Assembly (NCBI RefSeq): GCF_000026985.1
Contig: NC_017390.1
Span: 1,516,701-1,580,700, forward strand
DNA length: 64,000 nucleotides
Direction: 5' to 3'
From: Erwinia pyrifoliae DSM 12163
Lineage (GTDB): Bacteria; Pseudomonadota; Gammaproteobacteria; Enterobacterales; Enterobacteriaceae
The notes beneath the pieces were generated by a model. It was not told where the DNA came from. It searched no databases and saw nothing but the letters and a program-made list of their open reading frames with translations. This document shows, piece by piece, positions 10,123 to 21,195 of the stretch. A program made the position numbers and the translations under genes. Positions within the stretch are counted from its first letter, which is position 1, and each line of letters opens with the position of its first letter.

Positions 10123-10473
10123 ATGTTGAATACGTTGCAACATTCGGTAGTACATCGGTTACCGCAAAGTTATCGCTGGTGTGCCGGCCATGCGGGTTTG
10201 GTTCTGGAACCCCTGGCGCTGAACCACCTTAACCGTGACGACGATCTTATCGGGCTGCGTTTGCTCAGTCATAATGGTGCCAGTGCCTGGGAAATTATGC
10301 ACAAAATTGAAGCCGCGCTGGCAGACATTCGGCTGGCGTGTTCGGTGGTGGAGTGGGAAGGAGAACCGTGCCTTTTTGTTCACCGCGCCGATGAAAGCTC
10401 TGCCACCTGCCGCCTGAAGAATTTTGGTGTGGGTATTGCCGAGCCATTTGTTGCTGAGCGCCCGTCCTGGTAA
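10123..10473 (+). CDS. yejG: YejG family protein
   Basis: A 116-residue protein beginning MLNTLQHSVVHRLPQSYRW and containing FEVERPSW-like end VAERPSW, matching enterobacterial YejG (114 residues) in length and position between bcr and yejF. No signal peptide or catalytic motif is seen and the function is unknown. Its TAA directly abuts the stop codon of the convergent yejF, leaving no spacer. Confidence 0.88.
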   Translation: MLNTLQHSVVHRLPQSYRWCAGHAGLVLEPLALNHLNRDDDLIGLRLLSHNGASAWEIMHKIEAALADIRLACSVVEWEGEPCLFVHRADESSATCRLKNFGVGIAEPFVAERPSW

Positions 10474-12057
10474 CTACGCCAGTGCCAGTAGCTCTCGCGT
10501 GTAGCACTGGCTGGCCGCGTTAAATATTGTTTCGCAGCACCCCTGTTCCACAACTTCCCCATGACGTAAAACCACCAGTTGATGGCACAGCGACCGCACT
10601 ATGCGTAAATCATGGCTGATAAAGATGTAGGCCAGCCTGTGCTGCTGCTGCAGCTTCTTAAGCAGCTCCAGGATCTGTTTCTGCACCGTACGATCCAGGG
10701 ATGACGTCGGTTCATCCAGAATCATTAACTGCGGTTGCAGAATAAGCGCCCGGGCAATGGCAATACGCTGTCGCTGCCCCCCCGAAAACTCGGAAGGATA
10801 ACGCTGGCGCGTCGCCGGATCGAGTCCGACCTCTTCCATCGCGCTAATCACCTGCGCTTCACGCTCGGCGGCATTCAGCTGCGGATGGTGAACCTGCAGA
10901 CCTTCGGCGATAATCTGCAATACGTTGAGTCGGGGATTAAGCGCAGAGTTGGGGTCCTGAAACACCACCTGGATCTGGCGGCGCACCGGCAGCATTTTTT
11001 TTCGCCCCCACAGATGCAGTGGCGAGTCATTAAACCAGATCTCACCCTGTGAGCGGATCAGGCGCAGCAGCGCCAGGGCAGCGGTAGTTTTGCCGGAACC
11101 GGATTCGCCCACCAGACCAAGGCTTTCCCCCGGGCGCAGCGTAAAGCTGAGTGACTTTAGCGCATGATGGTAGCCCACAGTGCGTTTCTTCAGCCCTTGC
11201 TTAACCGGAAAGGCCACCTGCAGGTTGTTGACGCGTAGCAGCGGTGCTGCCTGTTCATCAGCCGGTTCAGGATAACCTTCCGGCTCGGAATTCAGTAGTT
11301 GCCGGGTATAAGGGTGCTGAGCCGCGCTGAACAGCTGCCGGGTGGCGCTGTGTTCCACCGCCTGGCCGTTGCGCATAACGGTGACGTTATCGGCGATTTT
11401 GCGCACGATATTCAGATTATGGGTAATGAACAGCAGCCCCATATTCAGCTCCTGTTTCAGCTCTTTGAGCAGGGTAAGGATTTGCGCCTGGACCGTAACG
11501 TCCAGCGCGGTGGTAGGCTCATCGGCAATCAGCAGGTCAGGCTGTGTCAGCAAAGCCATGGCAATCATCACGCGCTGGCGTTCACCGCCGGAGAGCTGAT
11601 GCGGGTAATCATTCAGGCGTTTAGCCGCCTGGCGAATGCCAACCCGCTCCAGGCAGCTTAGCATCTCACCGCGCGCGGCCTGACGCCGCATTCCCCGGTG
11701 CAGCGAAAGCACCTCATACAGCTGCTTCTCAATATTGTGCAACGGATTCAGCGAAACCATCGGTTCCTGGAAAATCATTGCTATGCGGTTGCCACGCAGG
11801 CCGCGCAGCGTGCGCTCATCGGCGCGCAGCACGCTTTGACCAGCAAACAGAATATCGCCCTGTGGGTACAAGACTGGCGGGGTTGGCAGCAGGCGCATCA
11901 CCGACAGGGCAGTGACGCTTTTCCCGCTGCCGGACTCACCGACCAGCGCCAGCGTTTCTCCGGCATCCACCGACAGCGACAGCCCGTCAACCACCAGGCG
12001 TTGCTCACCCTGTTGACGGAAAGCGATGCTAAGATCCTGAATTGTCAGAAGCGCCAT
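10474..12057 (-). CDS. yejF: Microcin C/oligopeptide ABC transporter ATPase YejF
   Basis: A 527-residue protein with two fused nucleotide-binding domains. Each half has Walker A (GESGSGKS and GESGSGKT), signature (LSGGERQR and FSGGQRQR) and Walker B ([12 protein letters not shown] and [12 protein letters not shown]). It powers import by YejABEF, known in E. coli for uptake of the peptide-nucleotide antibiotic microcin C and linked in other enterics to peptide resistance. The start at 12057 is two bases past the yejE stop; in-frame upstream codons overlap yejE. Confidence 0.95.
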   Translation of the reverse strand: MALLTIQDLSIAFRQQGEQRLVVDGLSLSVDAGETLALVGESGSGKSVTALSVMRLLPTPPVLYPQGDILFAGQSVLRADERTLRGLRGNRIAMIFQEPMVSLNPLHNIEKQLYEVLSLHRGMRRQAARGEMLSCLERVGIRQAAKRLNDYPHQLSGGERQRVMIAMALLTQPDLLIADEPTTALDVTVQAQILTLLKELKQELNMGLLFITHNLNIVRKIADNVTVMRNGQAVEHSATRQLFSAAQHPYTRQLLNSEPEGYPEPADEQAAPLLRVNNLQVAFPVKQGLKKRTVGYHHALKSLSFTLRPGESLGLVGESGSGKTTAALALLRLIRSQGEIWFNDSPLHLWGRKKMLPVRRQIQVVFQDPNSALNPRLNVLQIIAEGLQVHHPQLNAAEREAQVISAMEEVGLDPATRQRYPSEFSGGQRQRIAIARALILQPQLMILDEPTSSLDRTVQKQILELLKKLQQQHRLAYIFISHDLRIVRSLCHQLVVLRHGEVVEQGCCETIFNAASQCYTRELLALA

Positions 12058-12058
12058 A

Positions 12059-13084
12059 TCAATATACCTTGCTCGGGTCAAAGGCGTCGCGTACCGCTTC
12101 ACCAATAAAGATTAACAGTGACAGCAGGATCGCCAGCGTGAAGAAAGCGCTCAGACCCAGCCAGGGTGCCTGCAGGTTATTTTTGCCCTGCAGCAGCAGT
12201 TCCCCCAGTGAAGGTGAACCCAGCGGCAGCCCAAAGCCGAGGAAGTCCAGCGAGGTCAGGGTAGTGATGGAACCACAAAGAATAAACGGCAGATAAGTCA
12301 GGGTTGCCACCATCGCATTAGGCAGCATATGGCGGGAGATAATGCGCCAGTCATTCACGCCCATCGCCTGTGCGGCACGAATGTAGTCAAAATTACGCGT
12401 GCGCAAAAACTCGGCGCGCACCACGCCGACCAGACTCATCCAACCAAAGAGCAGGGTGATGGCCAACAGCCACCAGAAACCGGGCTGGATCACGCTGGAA
12501 AGCAGGATAATTAAGAACAGCGTTGGCGTGCCGGACCACACCTCAATAAAACGCTGCCCCCACAGATCCACACGGCCACCAAAATAGCCCTGCACCGCCC
12601 CGGCAAAGACACCTATTACGCTGGAGGAGAGGGTGAGCATTAAGCCGAACAGCAGTGAGATGCGCGTACCGTACAGAATACGCGCCAGCACATCTCCCCC
12701 TTTATCATCGGTACCCAGCCAGTTTTGCGCGGAAGGCGGGGAAGGGAAGGGCGTGCGGGTGGCGAAGTTAATGGTGTCATCGCTGAAGCGGACAGGCGCC
12801 CAGACCGCCCAGCCATTCTGCGCCAGTCGCGATTGTAGCCACGGATCCTGATAATCCGCAGGCGTCGCCAGCGGGCCGCCGAAGTCGCTCTCCTGGTAGT
12901 TCACCAGCAGCGGGAACCAGGTGCGTTCCTGATAGCGCATTAACAGGGGTTTGTCATTGGCCAGCAGCTCCGCACCAAGACAGAGAATAAACAGCAGCGC
13001 AAAGATCCACAGTGACCAGTAACCGCGACGGTTGTGTTTAAATCGCGCCCAGCGCGCCTGGTTAATCGGGTTTAAACGGCTCAT
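12059..13084 (-). CDS. yejE: Microcin C/peptide ABC transporter permease YejE
   Basis: A 341-residue inner-membrane permease of the oligopeptide type. It has an N-terminal segment ([22 protein letters not shown]), a large periplasmic insert, and a permease core with the ATPase-contact loop [16 protein letters not shown]. Length equals E. coli YejE. Its ATG overlaps the yejB stop by four bases and its stop is followed two bases later by yejF, so this is a tightly coupled operon. Confidence 0.95.
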   Translation of the reverse strand: MSRLNPINQARWARFKHNRRGYWSLWIFALLFILCLGAELLANDKPLLMRYQERTWFPLLVNYQESDFGGPLATPADYQDPWLQSRLAQNGWAVWAPVRFSDDTINFATRTPFPSPPSAQNWLGTDDKGGDVLARILYGTRISLLFGLMLTLSSSVIGVFAGAVQGYFGGRVDLWGQRFIEVWSGTPTLFLIILLSSVIQPGFWWLLAITLLFGWMSLVGVVRAEFLRTRNFDYIRAAQAMGVNDWRIISRHMLPNAMVATLTYLPFILCGSITTLTSLDFLGFGLPLGSPSLGELLLQGKNNLQAPWLGLSAFFTLAILLSLLIFIGEAVRDAFDPSKVY

Positions 13085-14176
13085 TGGCGGCCCTCAAAAT
13101 CAATGCGCGGATCGACCAGCGTATAGGTGATATCGCTCAGGATATTCAGCAACAGGCCAATCAGGGTGAAAATATACAGCGTGGCGAACATCACCGGATA
13201 ATCGCGCTGGATAGTGGCGTCGTAGCCCAACAATCCTAGGCCGTTCAACGAGAACATCACTTCGATAAGTAGCGAACCCGTGAAAAACATACTGATAAAC
13301 GTGGCCGGGAAACCGGCGATCACCAGCAGCATGGCATTACGGAAGACGTGACGATAGAGGATTTTCTTTTCATCCAGCCCTTTGGCGCGTGCGGTTACCA
13401 CGTACTGTTTGCGGATCTCATCCATAAATGCGTTTTTGGTCAACATGGTTAACGTGGCAAAGCCACCGATAGTGGTGGCCAGCACCGGCAGGCAGATATG
13501 CCACAGATAGTCGGTTATCTTGCCGTACCACGGCAGACTGTCAAATTGCGGCGAGGTCAACCCGCGCAGTGGGAACCAGTCGACATAGCTGCCGCCAGCC
13601 AATATCACGATCATGATATTGGCGAACAGGAATGCCGGGATGGCGTAGCCGATGATAATCAGCGTACTGCTCCAGAGATCAAAGGCGCTGCCGTTGCGCA
13701 CGGCCTTTTTTAATCCCCAACGGGATTGAAACCAGGTAAATAATCAGCGTGCTCCACAGCCCAAGTGATACCGAAACCGGCAGGCTTTCTTTAATCAGCT
13801 GGATAACCGAACTGCTGCGAAACAGGCTGTCGCCAAAGTCAAAGCGTATATAGTTCCACAGCATAGTGAAATAACGCTCATGCAGGGGTTTATCAAAGCC
13901 GTAGCGTTTGGTTATCTCGGCAATCACTTCCGGATCCAGCCCGCGCGATCCGCGATACTGGCTGTCGCCCGGCTGGGCGTTCAGCGCGCTGCGCCCGTGC
14001 GCTGCACCCTCACCGGCAGCGCCGGGCATGCCGCTGGTCTGACCGAACTGAATATTGGCCAGCGCCTGGTCTACCGGCCCCCCTGGTGCGACCTGCACGA
14101 TAAAAAAGTTAATAGTAATAATCGCCCACAGCGTGGGAACGACCAATAATAAGCGACGGACTAAATAAGCACCCAC
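13081..14176 (-). pseudogene. yejB: Microcin C/peptide ABC permease YejB, frameshifted
   Basis: YejB is normally about 364 residues. Here the reading frame starts at 14176 ([20 protein letters not shown]) and leaves the conserved sequence after VSIPLGIKK, then resumes in another frame as [20 protein letters not shown] and runs to 13081. The break is a run of six T on the plus strand (13706-13711); five would restore ...[10 protein letters not shown].... Everything else is intact, including the EAA-like loop [14 protein letters not shown], and it overlaps yejE by four bases. It is either a recent inactivating mutation or a homopolymer sequencing error. If real, the YejABEF importer would be defective. 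Confidence 0.9.
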
Positions 14177-14187
14177 GGTCAGACTCC

Positions 14188-15996
14188 TTAACGACGTTGT
14201 GCCGGCAACCGTGCGGCTTTATTGGCATCATACCACCAGTTATCGAAACCTTGCGTATAGGTGGGGCGTGTCGTTGGCATGGAAAATTTATTCCAGTAAG
14301 CGTAGCGATCGTCAGCGGTATACCACATCGGGATCATATAATAATTCCACAACAGCACCCGGTCCAGCACCCGGCCAAGCGTTAACAGGGCGTCTTTATC
14401 GCCCTGATGCTGAACAATCTGGTCGATCAGATTATCGACCAGCGGACTGCTCACTCCTGGAGTATTCCATGTCGAATTGATATAGGCCGATGCCCAGATA
14501 ATCTTCAAGTTAGTATCGGGGGTGGCGAAAGCGAGGTAACGCGTTGGTGTCATATCGAAGTCGCGCTTGCGTAAACGTGCCAGATACTGCGAGCTGTCCA
14601 CCTGGCGCAGATCCATCGTGATGCCGATACGTGCCAGATTATGCTGGAAGGGTAGCACCCACGAATAGTTACCACCGCCCGGCAACAGCAGTTCGAAGCG
14701 CAATGACTGACCGCTTTTCAGATTTACCAGCCGCTGATTTTTCAGCACCCATCCCGCCTGCTTCAGCAGATCCAGCGCCTGTAACAGTTTTTCACGATCG
14801 TAGCCGGAGCCATCCGTTTTCGGTGGCTGATAAATTTTGTCGAGTACCTCCGCCGGAAACAGGCCTTTTAACGGTGCCAGAATGGCGCGTTCTTTCGCAT
14901 CGGGATAATCGCGCGCCGCATATTCGGTATTCTGAAAATAGCTGTCTACGCGTTTATAGGCGTTATAAAACAGCGCTTTGTTCATCCATTCAAAATCAAA
15001 CAGCAGCGTGAGCGCTTCGCGTACGCGCCGGTCGGCAAATTGCGATTGCTGGATATTAAACGCCAGCCACTGGGTATCGGTGGCAACCGTATCAGGCTGT
15101 TGTTGTTTAACGATGTAACCGTCTGCAAAATTGCTGCCGCTATACTGGGTTGCCCATTTTTTGGCGGAGCCTTCGCTACGAAAATCAAATGCTCCGGCCT
15201 TAAACGCTTCAAACGCAACGTTATCATCGAGATAGTAGTCGTAGCGGATGCTGTCAAAGTTATAACGGCCTTTATTCACCGGGAGGTCGGCCGCCCAGTA
15301 ATTTTTTACCCGCGAATAAGTGATTGACTGGCCCATTTTCCAGGCGGTAATCCGGTAAGGACCGCTTGAAGGAGGGGGGACTGACAGCGGGTCGGCAAGG
15401 TTATGATCCGTCCAGAAATTTTGCGGATAAACCGGCGTGGAAAGCAGGGAAAGCATCTGGTCGCGATCCGGTTTGGGTAAATCAAAACGCACCTTCAACC
15501 GAGAAATCACCTTTGCAGTCACGCCTCTATAAACCAGGCGGTATTGAGGAGTGCCCTGGGTCATAAACATATTAAATGTGAAGGCCACATCTTCAGCGGT
15601 AATCGGCGAACCATCCTGAAAACGCGCCTGCGGATTAAGGGTGATTTCTACCCAGCGGTAGTCGTCCGGATAGCGGGCAAATAGCGCAATCAGCGGATAG
15701 AGGCTGCCCGCTTCATCGTTTGAAAAGACAAACAGACGATCGTACAGCGTTTCAGTGCCCACGCCGGGATTACCACGCAGTGCCGAACGGTTGAAGTTAT
15801 CGAAGGTTCCTATTGCTGAGAGCGTCACCGCGCCGCCTTTTGGCGCAGCCGGATTGGCATAATCAAAGTGGGTAAAGCCGTTGGCATACTTTGCCGTACC
15901 AAGCTGGGCGAAGCTTTCACCCTGATTGATTTTTTCAGCGTGAAGATAGCCAGCGGGCAGGCTGAGCAGGGCAAGTAGAGCAATACGCACGATCAT
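14188..15996 (-). CDS. yejA: Periplasmic peptide/microcin C-binding protein YejA
   Basis: A 602-residue family 5 extracellular solute-binding protein with an N-terminal signal peptide ([20 protein letters not shown]) and the typical early motif [20 protein letters not shown]. It delivers oligopeptides, including microcin C, to the YejBEF translocator. It is the first gene of the yejABEF operon, with 11 bases before yejB. Length matches E. coli YejA (604). Confidence 0.95.
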   Translation of the reverse strand: MIVRIALLALLSLPAGYLHAEKINQGESFAQLGTAKYANGFTHFDYANPAAPKGGAVTLSAIGTFDNFNRSALRGNPGVGTETLYDRLFVFSNDEAGSLYPLIALFARYPDDYRWVEITLNPQARFQDGSPITAEDVAFTFNMFMTQGTPQYRLVYRGVTAKVISRLKVRFDLPKPDRDQMLSLLSTPVYPQNFWTDHNLADPLSVPPPSSGPYRITAWKMGQSITYSRVKNYWAADLPVNKGRYNFDSIRYDYYLDDNVAFEAFKAGAFDFRSEGSAKKWATQYSGSNFADGYIVKQQQPDTVATDTQWLAFNIQQSQFADRRVREALTLLFDFEWMNKALFYNAYKRVDSYFQNTEYAARDYPDAKERAILAPLKGLFPAEVLDKIYQPPKTDGSGYDREKLLQALDLLKQAGWVLKNQRLVNLKSGQSLRFELLLPGGGNYSWVLPFQHNLARIGITMDLRQVDSSQYLARLRKRDFDMTPTRYLAFATPDTNLKIIWASAYINSTWNTPGVSSPLVDNLIDQIVQHQGDKDALLTLGRVLDRVLLWNYYMIPMWYTADDRYAYWNKFSMPTTRPTYTQGFDNWWYDANKAARLPAQRR

Positions 15997-16083
15997 GATT
16001 TGACTGGCTCCGGCAGTGATGAATTCACTTTGTGTTATATAAAAACGTGTGGTTCAGAGAATGATATTAACCGCTATTTTTGA

Positions 16084-17691
16084 TCAGTGTGGCACGGGCG
16101 AAATGTTCGGGCCAGCGCAATCCGGGGCAGGAGCTTGCCACTGAATGAAATACTCGGTTAGCCGCGCCACGGTAAGAGGGCGGCTGTACAGATAACCTTG
16201 CAGATGGGTGACCCCACGGTCGATCAGCCATAAAGCCTGCTCTTTGGTTTCAACGCCTTCCGCAACCGTTTTCAAATTCAGTTTTTTCGCCAGTGCAAGC
16301 ACCGTATCCAGCACCTGAGAAGTGACCGTCTTGATGCCGACACTCTGTACAAAGCCACGGTCTATCTTGAGGTAGTCAAAGTGGAACTTTTCCAGATAGA
16401 GCAGGGCGCTGTGACCGGTGCCAAAGTCATCAATGGCAATTTTAATATTTTGTTCACGGATCCAGTCAAACATTTCATTGGCGTTGCTGTCCGACACCAT
16501 CGTGCGTTCCGTTATTTCGAAGATATATTCAAAATGGTCAACGGGCATCATCGCCAGCCATTCATGCACATCTTTGCAAAAGCCCGGGCTGGTCAGGTGA
16601 TTAGGGGAGAGATTAAGCCCCAATTGGGTACCGGCTGGCACCACATGGCGCAAACTTTGGGCGTCCTGAGCAATCAGGGTAAACAAATGGCGCGTGAGCG
16701 GCACAATCAGGTTCTGCCCTTCGGCATAACTGATAAATGCATCGGCGGGTATCGGTCCCTCAGTGGGATGGGTCCAGCGCAGCAGAGCTTCCAGTCCGTA
16801 GGGTTTAGCGCTGTGGGCGGCAATAATGGGCTGGTATTCTACGTGAAATTCACCGCGCTTGATCCCCTGTAAAATCTCTTTGCCATGGCGCGAGCGCAAC
16901 GCAAACAGCAGGTAGCAGCCGCAGGCGATAATTATCCCGATTAACAGCCCGGACAGTACGATAATATGCAGATCGCGGTTGGGCAGCGTTTCACCGTACA
17001 GGTACAGCGTCATTGGGTAGCCGGGAATGACAACACGCCGTAGCGGATCGGGCGGCAGCGCGCGCGCGTTCACTACCTGTTCGTTCCAGGTAGTGATGGC
17101 CGTATCACCGGTGACAATGGCCACTCCGCTGTTCTCATGCTGACGCGATGTCAGCAGCAGATAGGGGGCCATATTGATATTCAGGGTGGTCAGAATGCCG
17201 CTGCCGGGAAGCGCGGCGTTTTTCAGCCACAGCACCATGGCTGGTTTATCCTTTTGCATTGGCGTAGCGGAAATCAGGTGAGTATCCGTCGATTCATTTG
17301 CATTGGTATAAGGGGATATCTTATGGATATCCATGCTCATCGTGCCGGTAGCCGATGAGCAAACGACATTATTGTGATTTACCAATAAAATAGCGCGGAT
17401 ATTGGACGTCAATGCTGCCCGCTCGGCTAAGTTGTCGCGTACCCGGTCGCAGTTGGCATTGGTTTCCGCCTGCAAAGGCAGCAGGGTTTGTTGCAGTTCT
17501 CTCATAACGCGAATGAGGTAGTTCTTGCTATAGTTGACCAGTCGGTCGTGATCTTCAGAACGTTTGTGCGAGGTGACGGCTATTGAGCAACAGATAAAGA
17601 GTAGAAAAACAATAAAGCCGATACTCATACTCAGAAAGGTGACTCTGCGCGGCTGGATAACATGCCGTCTGACGGTGGTAGATAATGGCAT
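16084..17691 (-). CDS. pdeN: Cyclic-di-GMP phosphodiesterase PdeN (Rtn), CSS-EAL
   Basis: A 535-residue membrane protein. An N-terminal segment (VTFLSMSIGFIVFLLFICCS) and a second near residue 245 (IIVLSGLLIGIIIACGCYLL) flank a periplasmic CSS sensor domain with the motif VVCSSATG. The cytoplasmic EAL domain keeps its catalytic signatures: YGLEALLRW, AIDDFGTGHS and TVAEGVET. It should therefore be an active c-di-GMP phosphodiesterase. In this family the periplasmic cysteines are controlled by the Dsb system. Position between yejA and mepS matches E. coli rtn (pdeN). Confidence 0.93.
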   Translation of the reverse strand: MPLSTTVRRHVIQPRRVTFLSMSIGFIVFLLFICCSIAVTSHKRSEDHDRLVNYSKNYLIRVMRELQQTLLPLQAETNANCDRVRDNLAERAALTSNIRAILLVNHNNVVCSSATGTMSMDIHKISPYTNANESTDTHLISATPMQKDKPAMVLWLKNAALPGSGILTTLNINMAPYLLLTSRQHENSGVAIVTGDTAITTWNEQVVNARALPPDPLRRVVIPGYPMTLYLYGETLPNRDLHIIVLSGLLIGIIIACGCYLLFALRSRHGKEILQGIKRGEFHVEYQPIIAAHSAKPYGLEALLRWTHPTEGPIPADAFISYAEGQNLIVPLTRHLFTLIAQDAQSLRHVVPAGTQLGLNLSPNHLTSPGFCKDVHEWLAMMPVDHFEYIFEITERTMVSDSNANEMFDWIREQNIKIAIDDFGTGHSALLYLEKFHFDYLKIDRGFVQSVGIKTVTSQVLDTVLALAKKLNLKTVAEGVETKEQALWLIDRGVTHLQGYLYSRPLTVARLTEYFIQWQAPAPDCAGPNISPVPH

Positions 17692-17910
17692 AGAGTCATT
17701 TCTCTTGTTTTAGCCTGTATCGGGTGCAAATTACTTATGCGAGCGCCATTAAACGAGGATATAACGCGGTGGGCAGTTTGTCTCTAACTTATTGAAGCTT
17801 ATCAATACCTTTAATTTTGTTCGCCTAAAGCGATAACAGTGTTAAAGACGCATTTATCTGGTGCTATCGGACAAATACAGGTACATCAGAATCGAAAAAA
17901 GTTCCAGCAA

Positions 17911-17942
17911 TAAAAAAACGCTGCCACAGGCAGCGTTTTTTA
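17911..17942 (-). terminator. Intrinsic terminator of mepS
   Basis: The stem AACGCTGCC / GGCAGCGTT with loop TGT is followed on the minus strand by a seven-base T run, about 35 bases beyond the mepS stop. Confidence 0.85.
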
Positions 17943-17973
17943 TCTCGGTTTCGCAGAGTTCAAGGGGTGGAAA

Positions 17974-18546
17974 TCAACTTTGCGTTCGGCTCAGTACCCG
18001 ACGTGCTTCACGGTATCGGCTTTTCCAGTAGGCGTCATTTAGATTGGAAATCATCACGCCACTACTGGTAGAGGCATGAACAAAATTGTCGTTACTGAGA
18101 TAAATACCGACATGTCGACCGGTGGAACCGGCACGAAACATCACTAAATCGCCGGGGCGGAGTTTGGTGCGCTGAATGCTTCTACCCGTGTCTTCCTGCT
18201 GCCATGTTGAACGTGGCAGTTCAAGAGCAAACTGTTCACGGAACGTGGTCTGGACAAAGGCGGAGCAATCAATGCCGCTTTTACTGGTACCGCCAAGACG
18301 GTAACGTACACCTTTCCAGCTGGCATATTGATCCATCAGGCGGGATTTAATATCCACATTCTGAACCATCTGTTCGAATTCATCCTGAGACGCTTGCAGT
18401 AAAAAACCGTTTTGGTTTTTAACTGCATGAGTATCAGTTTGTACATTGTGTCCGCTGTTCGAACTACATGCTGACAACAGTGTCGCTAATGCGACAGCGG
18501 GGAGCGCCCGCAGGATATATCTCAGAAAAGGTTGAGACGTGACCAT
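17974..18546 (-). CDS. mepS: Murein DD-endopeptidase MepS (Spr), lipoprotein
   Basis: A 190-residue NlpC/P60 protein with a lipoprotein signal peptide ending in the lipobox LLSAC (Cys27). The catalytic cysteine is in [12 protein letters not shown] and the catalytic histidine in GRHVGIYL; a further conserved HAS lies at FVHAS. MepS cleaves D-Ala-mDAP cross-links in peptidoglycan to let the sacculus expand and is degraded by NlpI-Prc in E. coli. Length and flanking genes (pdeN, lpxT) match. Confidence 0.96.
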   Translation of the reverse strand: MVTSQPFLRYILRALPAVALATLLSACSSNSGHNVQTDTHAVKNQNGFLLQASQDEFEQMVQNVDIKSRLMDQYASWKGVRYRLGGTSKSGIDCSAFVQTTFREQFALELPRSTWQQEDTGRSIQRTKLRPGDLVMFRAGSTGRHVGIYLSNDNFVHASTSSGVMISNLNDAYWKSRYREARRVLSRTQS

Positions 18547-19038
18547 TATATGTGTGATCCCTTGAAGTCCTTAACGACGGAGTCGTTAGAAAAGAGCGAA
18601 AACGAAACGAGATTAAATGAGTACATCGTGGTAAGACAATTCGTAAAAGGTTAAGAAGTGTAAATAAGCGCACTTCAAAATGTAAATTACCGCAATAATT
18701 TAGCCTGCATTATCTGACCGAAGTCGAGATTACCCGATTGCAAGCCGCATGGCGAGAGCTTTTAAGCACTTTCTTAGAGTTTCTTAGCTGTGAAATCGCA
18801 ATGCAATAAATTGGCTGCAATAACGCGCGCAACTCGCGCTATAGAGCCAGTTTGAGGACAATTCTTGCTCGAATGGGGGAGTGGCGGCGCATGACCGGCC
18901 TGCATCAAGGAAGAGGTGAAGAGGCCATCAGCCGCTGGTGATAAAATGTGGCTGTCAGCAGCGCGAAAGCCGCTGAGGATGTCAGGTAAGCGGGGGCAGC
19001 GGGCCATAAATATGCCAGCGCCCGCTGCGGACGAAATA
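18547..19038. other. Intergenic region lpxT-mepS
   Basis: These 492 bases lie between the lpxT stop and the mepS start, both on the minus strand. The mepS-proximal 250 bases are AT-rich and should hold the mepS promoter and leader, including a small palindrome at 18572-18588. The lpxT-proximal part has backbone composition but no convincing reading frame. No terminator with a T run was found after lpxT. Confidence 0.5.
18572..18588. repeat. Short palindrome in the mepS leader
   Basis: TAACGAC and GTCGTTA are separated by GGA, about 25 bases upstream of the mepS start codon. It could be a small RNA hairpin in the 5' leader or an operator; neither is proven. Confidence 0.45.
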
Positions 19039-19746
19039 TTATTTCACCGGTTTGTATTTTCCCGGCAAATGGCGATATAGCCAGTTCACCAGATAATCGC
19101 TGGCCGGGGTAAGCAGCCACCAGCTCATACCAACCAGCGCAATCGAGAGAGATCCGACGGCAATATCGGTAAACCAGTGCGCGCCGATCATCACGCGTGG
19201 CAGGGCAAAGAGCAGCACAATTAATACCGCGACGGCAAAAGCGCCACGGGTGAAATAGCGCAGCATAAAGCAGGCGAATATCATCAGCATTAAGCCGTGG
19301 TCGCCGGGGTAGCTGTCAGCGGAAGAATCCTTGGTCGGAATGCCGGTCAGCTCTGCCACATGGTTCACGTCCGGGAAGAAACGGGTTGGGCTGGGGTGCG
19401 AAACGGGGATCAGATGGCCGAGCTGGTTTAAACCTACCGCACTGATAAGCATAGTGATGCCGATGGCGAACATGCGGCGACGACCTGCGGGCGTCTGCCT
19501 CCGCCAGAACCAGAGATACAATCCGCCCATCGCCAGCAGCGATACGCCGTCGAAAGCCCGGAAATTGGTGATCGCCACCAGCCACAAAAGAGTCGGACTG
19601 GTGACCATATGCCTGTTGAACCAGTAGAAAATCGTTTTATCTATGATAAACCACAGGCCATGATCGGCTGGCAGATACCAGGAGAAAAACAGCAGCAGGC
19701 CGACTGTATTCAGCAGCAGGATGATCAATATACGTTTAAGAGTCAT
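19039..19746 (-). CDS. lpxT: Lipid A 1-diphosphate phosphotransferase LpxT
   Basis: A 235-residue PAP2-type membrane protein with six hydrophobic segments. The acid-phosphatase motifs are visible: KDSSADSYPGDHG (middle motif with active-site His) and PRVMIGAHWFTDI (last motif with Arg, His and Asp). It is similar along its length to E. coli YeiU/LpxT (237 residues), which transfers phosphate from undecaprenyl diphosphate to lipid A in the periplasm. The location between mepS and efpL fits. Confidence 0.92.
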   Translation of the reverse strand: MTLKRILIILLLNTVGLLLFFSWYLPADHGLWFIIDKTIFYWFNRHMVTSPTLLWLVAITNFRAFDGVSLLAMGGLYLWFWRRQTPAGRRRMFAIGITMLISAVGLNQLGHLIPVSHPSPTRFFPDVNHVAELTGIPTKDSSADSYPGDHGLMLMIFACFMLRYFTRGAFAVAVLIVLLFALPRVMIGAHWFTDIAVGSLSIALVGMSWWLLTPASDYLVNWLYRHLPGKYKPVK

Positions 19747-19864
19747 ATCTGTTCAGAAATCTTCAGCAAAATCCGTTATTGGAGTATACGCGAGATAATA
19801 AACCAATATTAAGGCGAGAACTTGGCAAAAAATTCCAAAAGAGTGACGGATTATCACGTTAAAC

Positions 19865-19892
19865 CAAAGGCGGCATTGGCGATGCCGCCTTT
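19865..19892 (-). terminator. Probable terminator of efpL
   Basis: Stem AAAGGCGGCAT / ATGCCGCCTTT with a five-base loop lies nine bases beyond the efpL stop. The T run is short. Confidence 0.65.
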
Positions 19893-19900
19893 CGGGCTGG

Positions 19901-20473
19901 CTAGTCTGCGCGGCTCATATAACGGCGTTCCGGAACGTGAATGCGAATTTTGTCCCCGTTACTGAGGTACTCAGGCACCTGAATAATCAGGCCGGTGCTC
20001 ATGGTGGCTGGTTTCGTGCGTGCACTGGCTGAAGCGCCTTTAATGCCCGGCGTCGTTTCGACGATTTCCATGTCTACCGTTTGCGGCAGTTCCAGCGCCA
20101 GAATTTGTCCATCCATGGTCAGAACCTGAATCCCCGGAATGCCTCCTTCAGGCAGGAATAGCAGTTCTTCTTCGATCTGATCCTGCTTGAAGTTATAGGG
20201 GGTGAAATCCTCATCATCCATAAACACGTATTCGTCACCATCAATATACGAGAAGGTCACCTGACGGCGGCTCAGGGAGATGGTGTCGATAATCTCATCG
20301 CCTTTAAAACGCTCTTCAACTTTCAAACCGGTACGGATGTCGGTGAAGCGCATTTTGTAAAGCGTGGATGCGCCACGGGCGCTGGGGCTTTGAACGTCAA
20401 TATCCTTAACTAACAGCAGTTTGCCATTAAGGTTAACGGCCATACCCTTTTTAATTTCGTTGGCTCTTGGCAT
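19901..20473 (-). CDS. efpL: Elongation factor P-like protein EfpL (YeiP)
   Basis: A 190-residue protein (same length as E. coli YeiP) beginning [20 protein letters not shown], with the three beta-barrel domains of the EF-P family. The ending YMSRAD matches the family. EF-P-like proteins bind between the ribosomal P and E sites and relieve stalling at difficult motifs. This branch differs from true EF-P in the tip of domain I (SPSARGAST) and lacks the modified lysine context. Confidence 0.95.
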   Translation of the reverse strand: MPRANEIKKGMAVNLNGKLLLVKDIDVQSPSARGASTLYKMRFTDIRTGLKVEERFKGDEIIDTISLSRRQVTFSYIDGDEYVFMDDEDFTPYNFKQDQIEEELLFLPEGGIPGIQVLTMDGQILALELPQTVDMEIVETTPGIKGASASARTKPATMSTGLIIQVPEYLSNGDKIRIHVPERRYMSRAD

Positions 20474-20651
20474 AAAACAGGTCTCGCGAACAGGTAAACA
20501 GGAATTGATGGCGACACGTTACTCGCGCCCGCGCCGCCAGGCAAGATCTGCCTGTGTCATCCAGAGTAAAGCGCAGCTTTCTGCGGGGTGACAGGAATAG
20601 TATTCGCCCTGACGGGCTGCTATTGTCGCGCTTTGCATAGGGAGATAATTT

Positions 20652-20906
20652 GTGGAGTGTCGAGCCGCATGTGGGGCCTGTTGTACCGCCCCTTCTATTT
20701 CATCGCCTATACCGGGTATGCCGCATGGCAAACCGGCGAATACGCCTTGCATACAGCTGGACGCCCGGCTGCGCTGCAAGATATTTGGTTCTGCGCTGCG
20801 GCCAAAGGTCTGTGCCGGGCTACGGCCGCATCAGGAAATGTGCGGCAGCAGCCGCGAGCAGGCGATGGTGTTTCTGCTGGATCTGGAGGCGCAAACGGCT
20901 CCCTGA
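20652..20906 (+). CDS. yeiW: YkgJ-type cysteine-cluster protein YeiW (UPF0153)
   Basis: An 84-residue protein with a GTG start, beginning [20 protein letters not shown]. It carries the family cysteine cluster (CRAACGACC near the start, CKIF, and [11 protein letters not shown]), likely binding a metal or iron-sulfur centre. The close match to E. coli YeiW in sequence and position beside efpL supports the start. Overlapping frames at 20588 and 20650 are longer but lack this conserved content. Function is unknown. Confidence 0.88.
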   Translation: MECRAACGACCTAPSISSPIPGMPHGKPANTPCIQLDARLRCKIFGSALRPKVCAGLRPHQEMCGSSREQAMVFLLDLEAQTAP

Positions 20907-21128
20907 AGATGCGGGCTTGCGCATCAGCTGCCCGTCTCTGTAAATCTCGCAGCCGGGGCCGATCGCGCCCTTCAGCCAGGATCGGCCACGCCTTGCCGGT
21001 TAGCTGCAGTTTTCATTCCTGACAGGCGCATTTTTCCGAAAATGCACGATAAAATGTGCTGGCTGTCAAAAATCTGCTAAGTCGATTACGTTAAAACTTG
21101 CAACGAAACTGATAACCGTAACAAAATA

Positions 21129-21144
21129 ATTGAAACGTTTCAGC
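21129..21144. promoter_or_regulatory. Cra (FruR) operator 1
   Basis: ATTGAAACGTTTCAGC contains the fully symmetric core TGAAACGTTTCA and matches the Cra consensus GCTGAAACGTTTCA. It lies about 90 bases upstream of fruB. Confidence 0.85.
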
Positions 21145-21195
21145 GCCGTCTCTTCAGGTTGTTACTGACGTGGTTGCGCTTTTTTTCTCAAATAA

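Noticed and set aside
13706..13711. Programmed -1 ribosomal frameshift in yejB
   Set aside because: The run of A on the coding strand looks slippery, but the needed change is +1 (or -2), and the zero-frame codons do not fit a standard slippery heptamer. Family members are not known to use frameshifting here.
13679..14176. yejB as two separate genes (165 and 206 residues)
   Set aside because: The two frames are consecutive parts of one permease, joined at a six-base homopolymer; the second part lacks its own ribosome site and family N-terminus.
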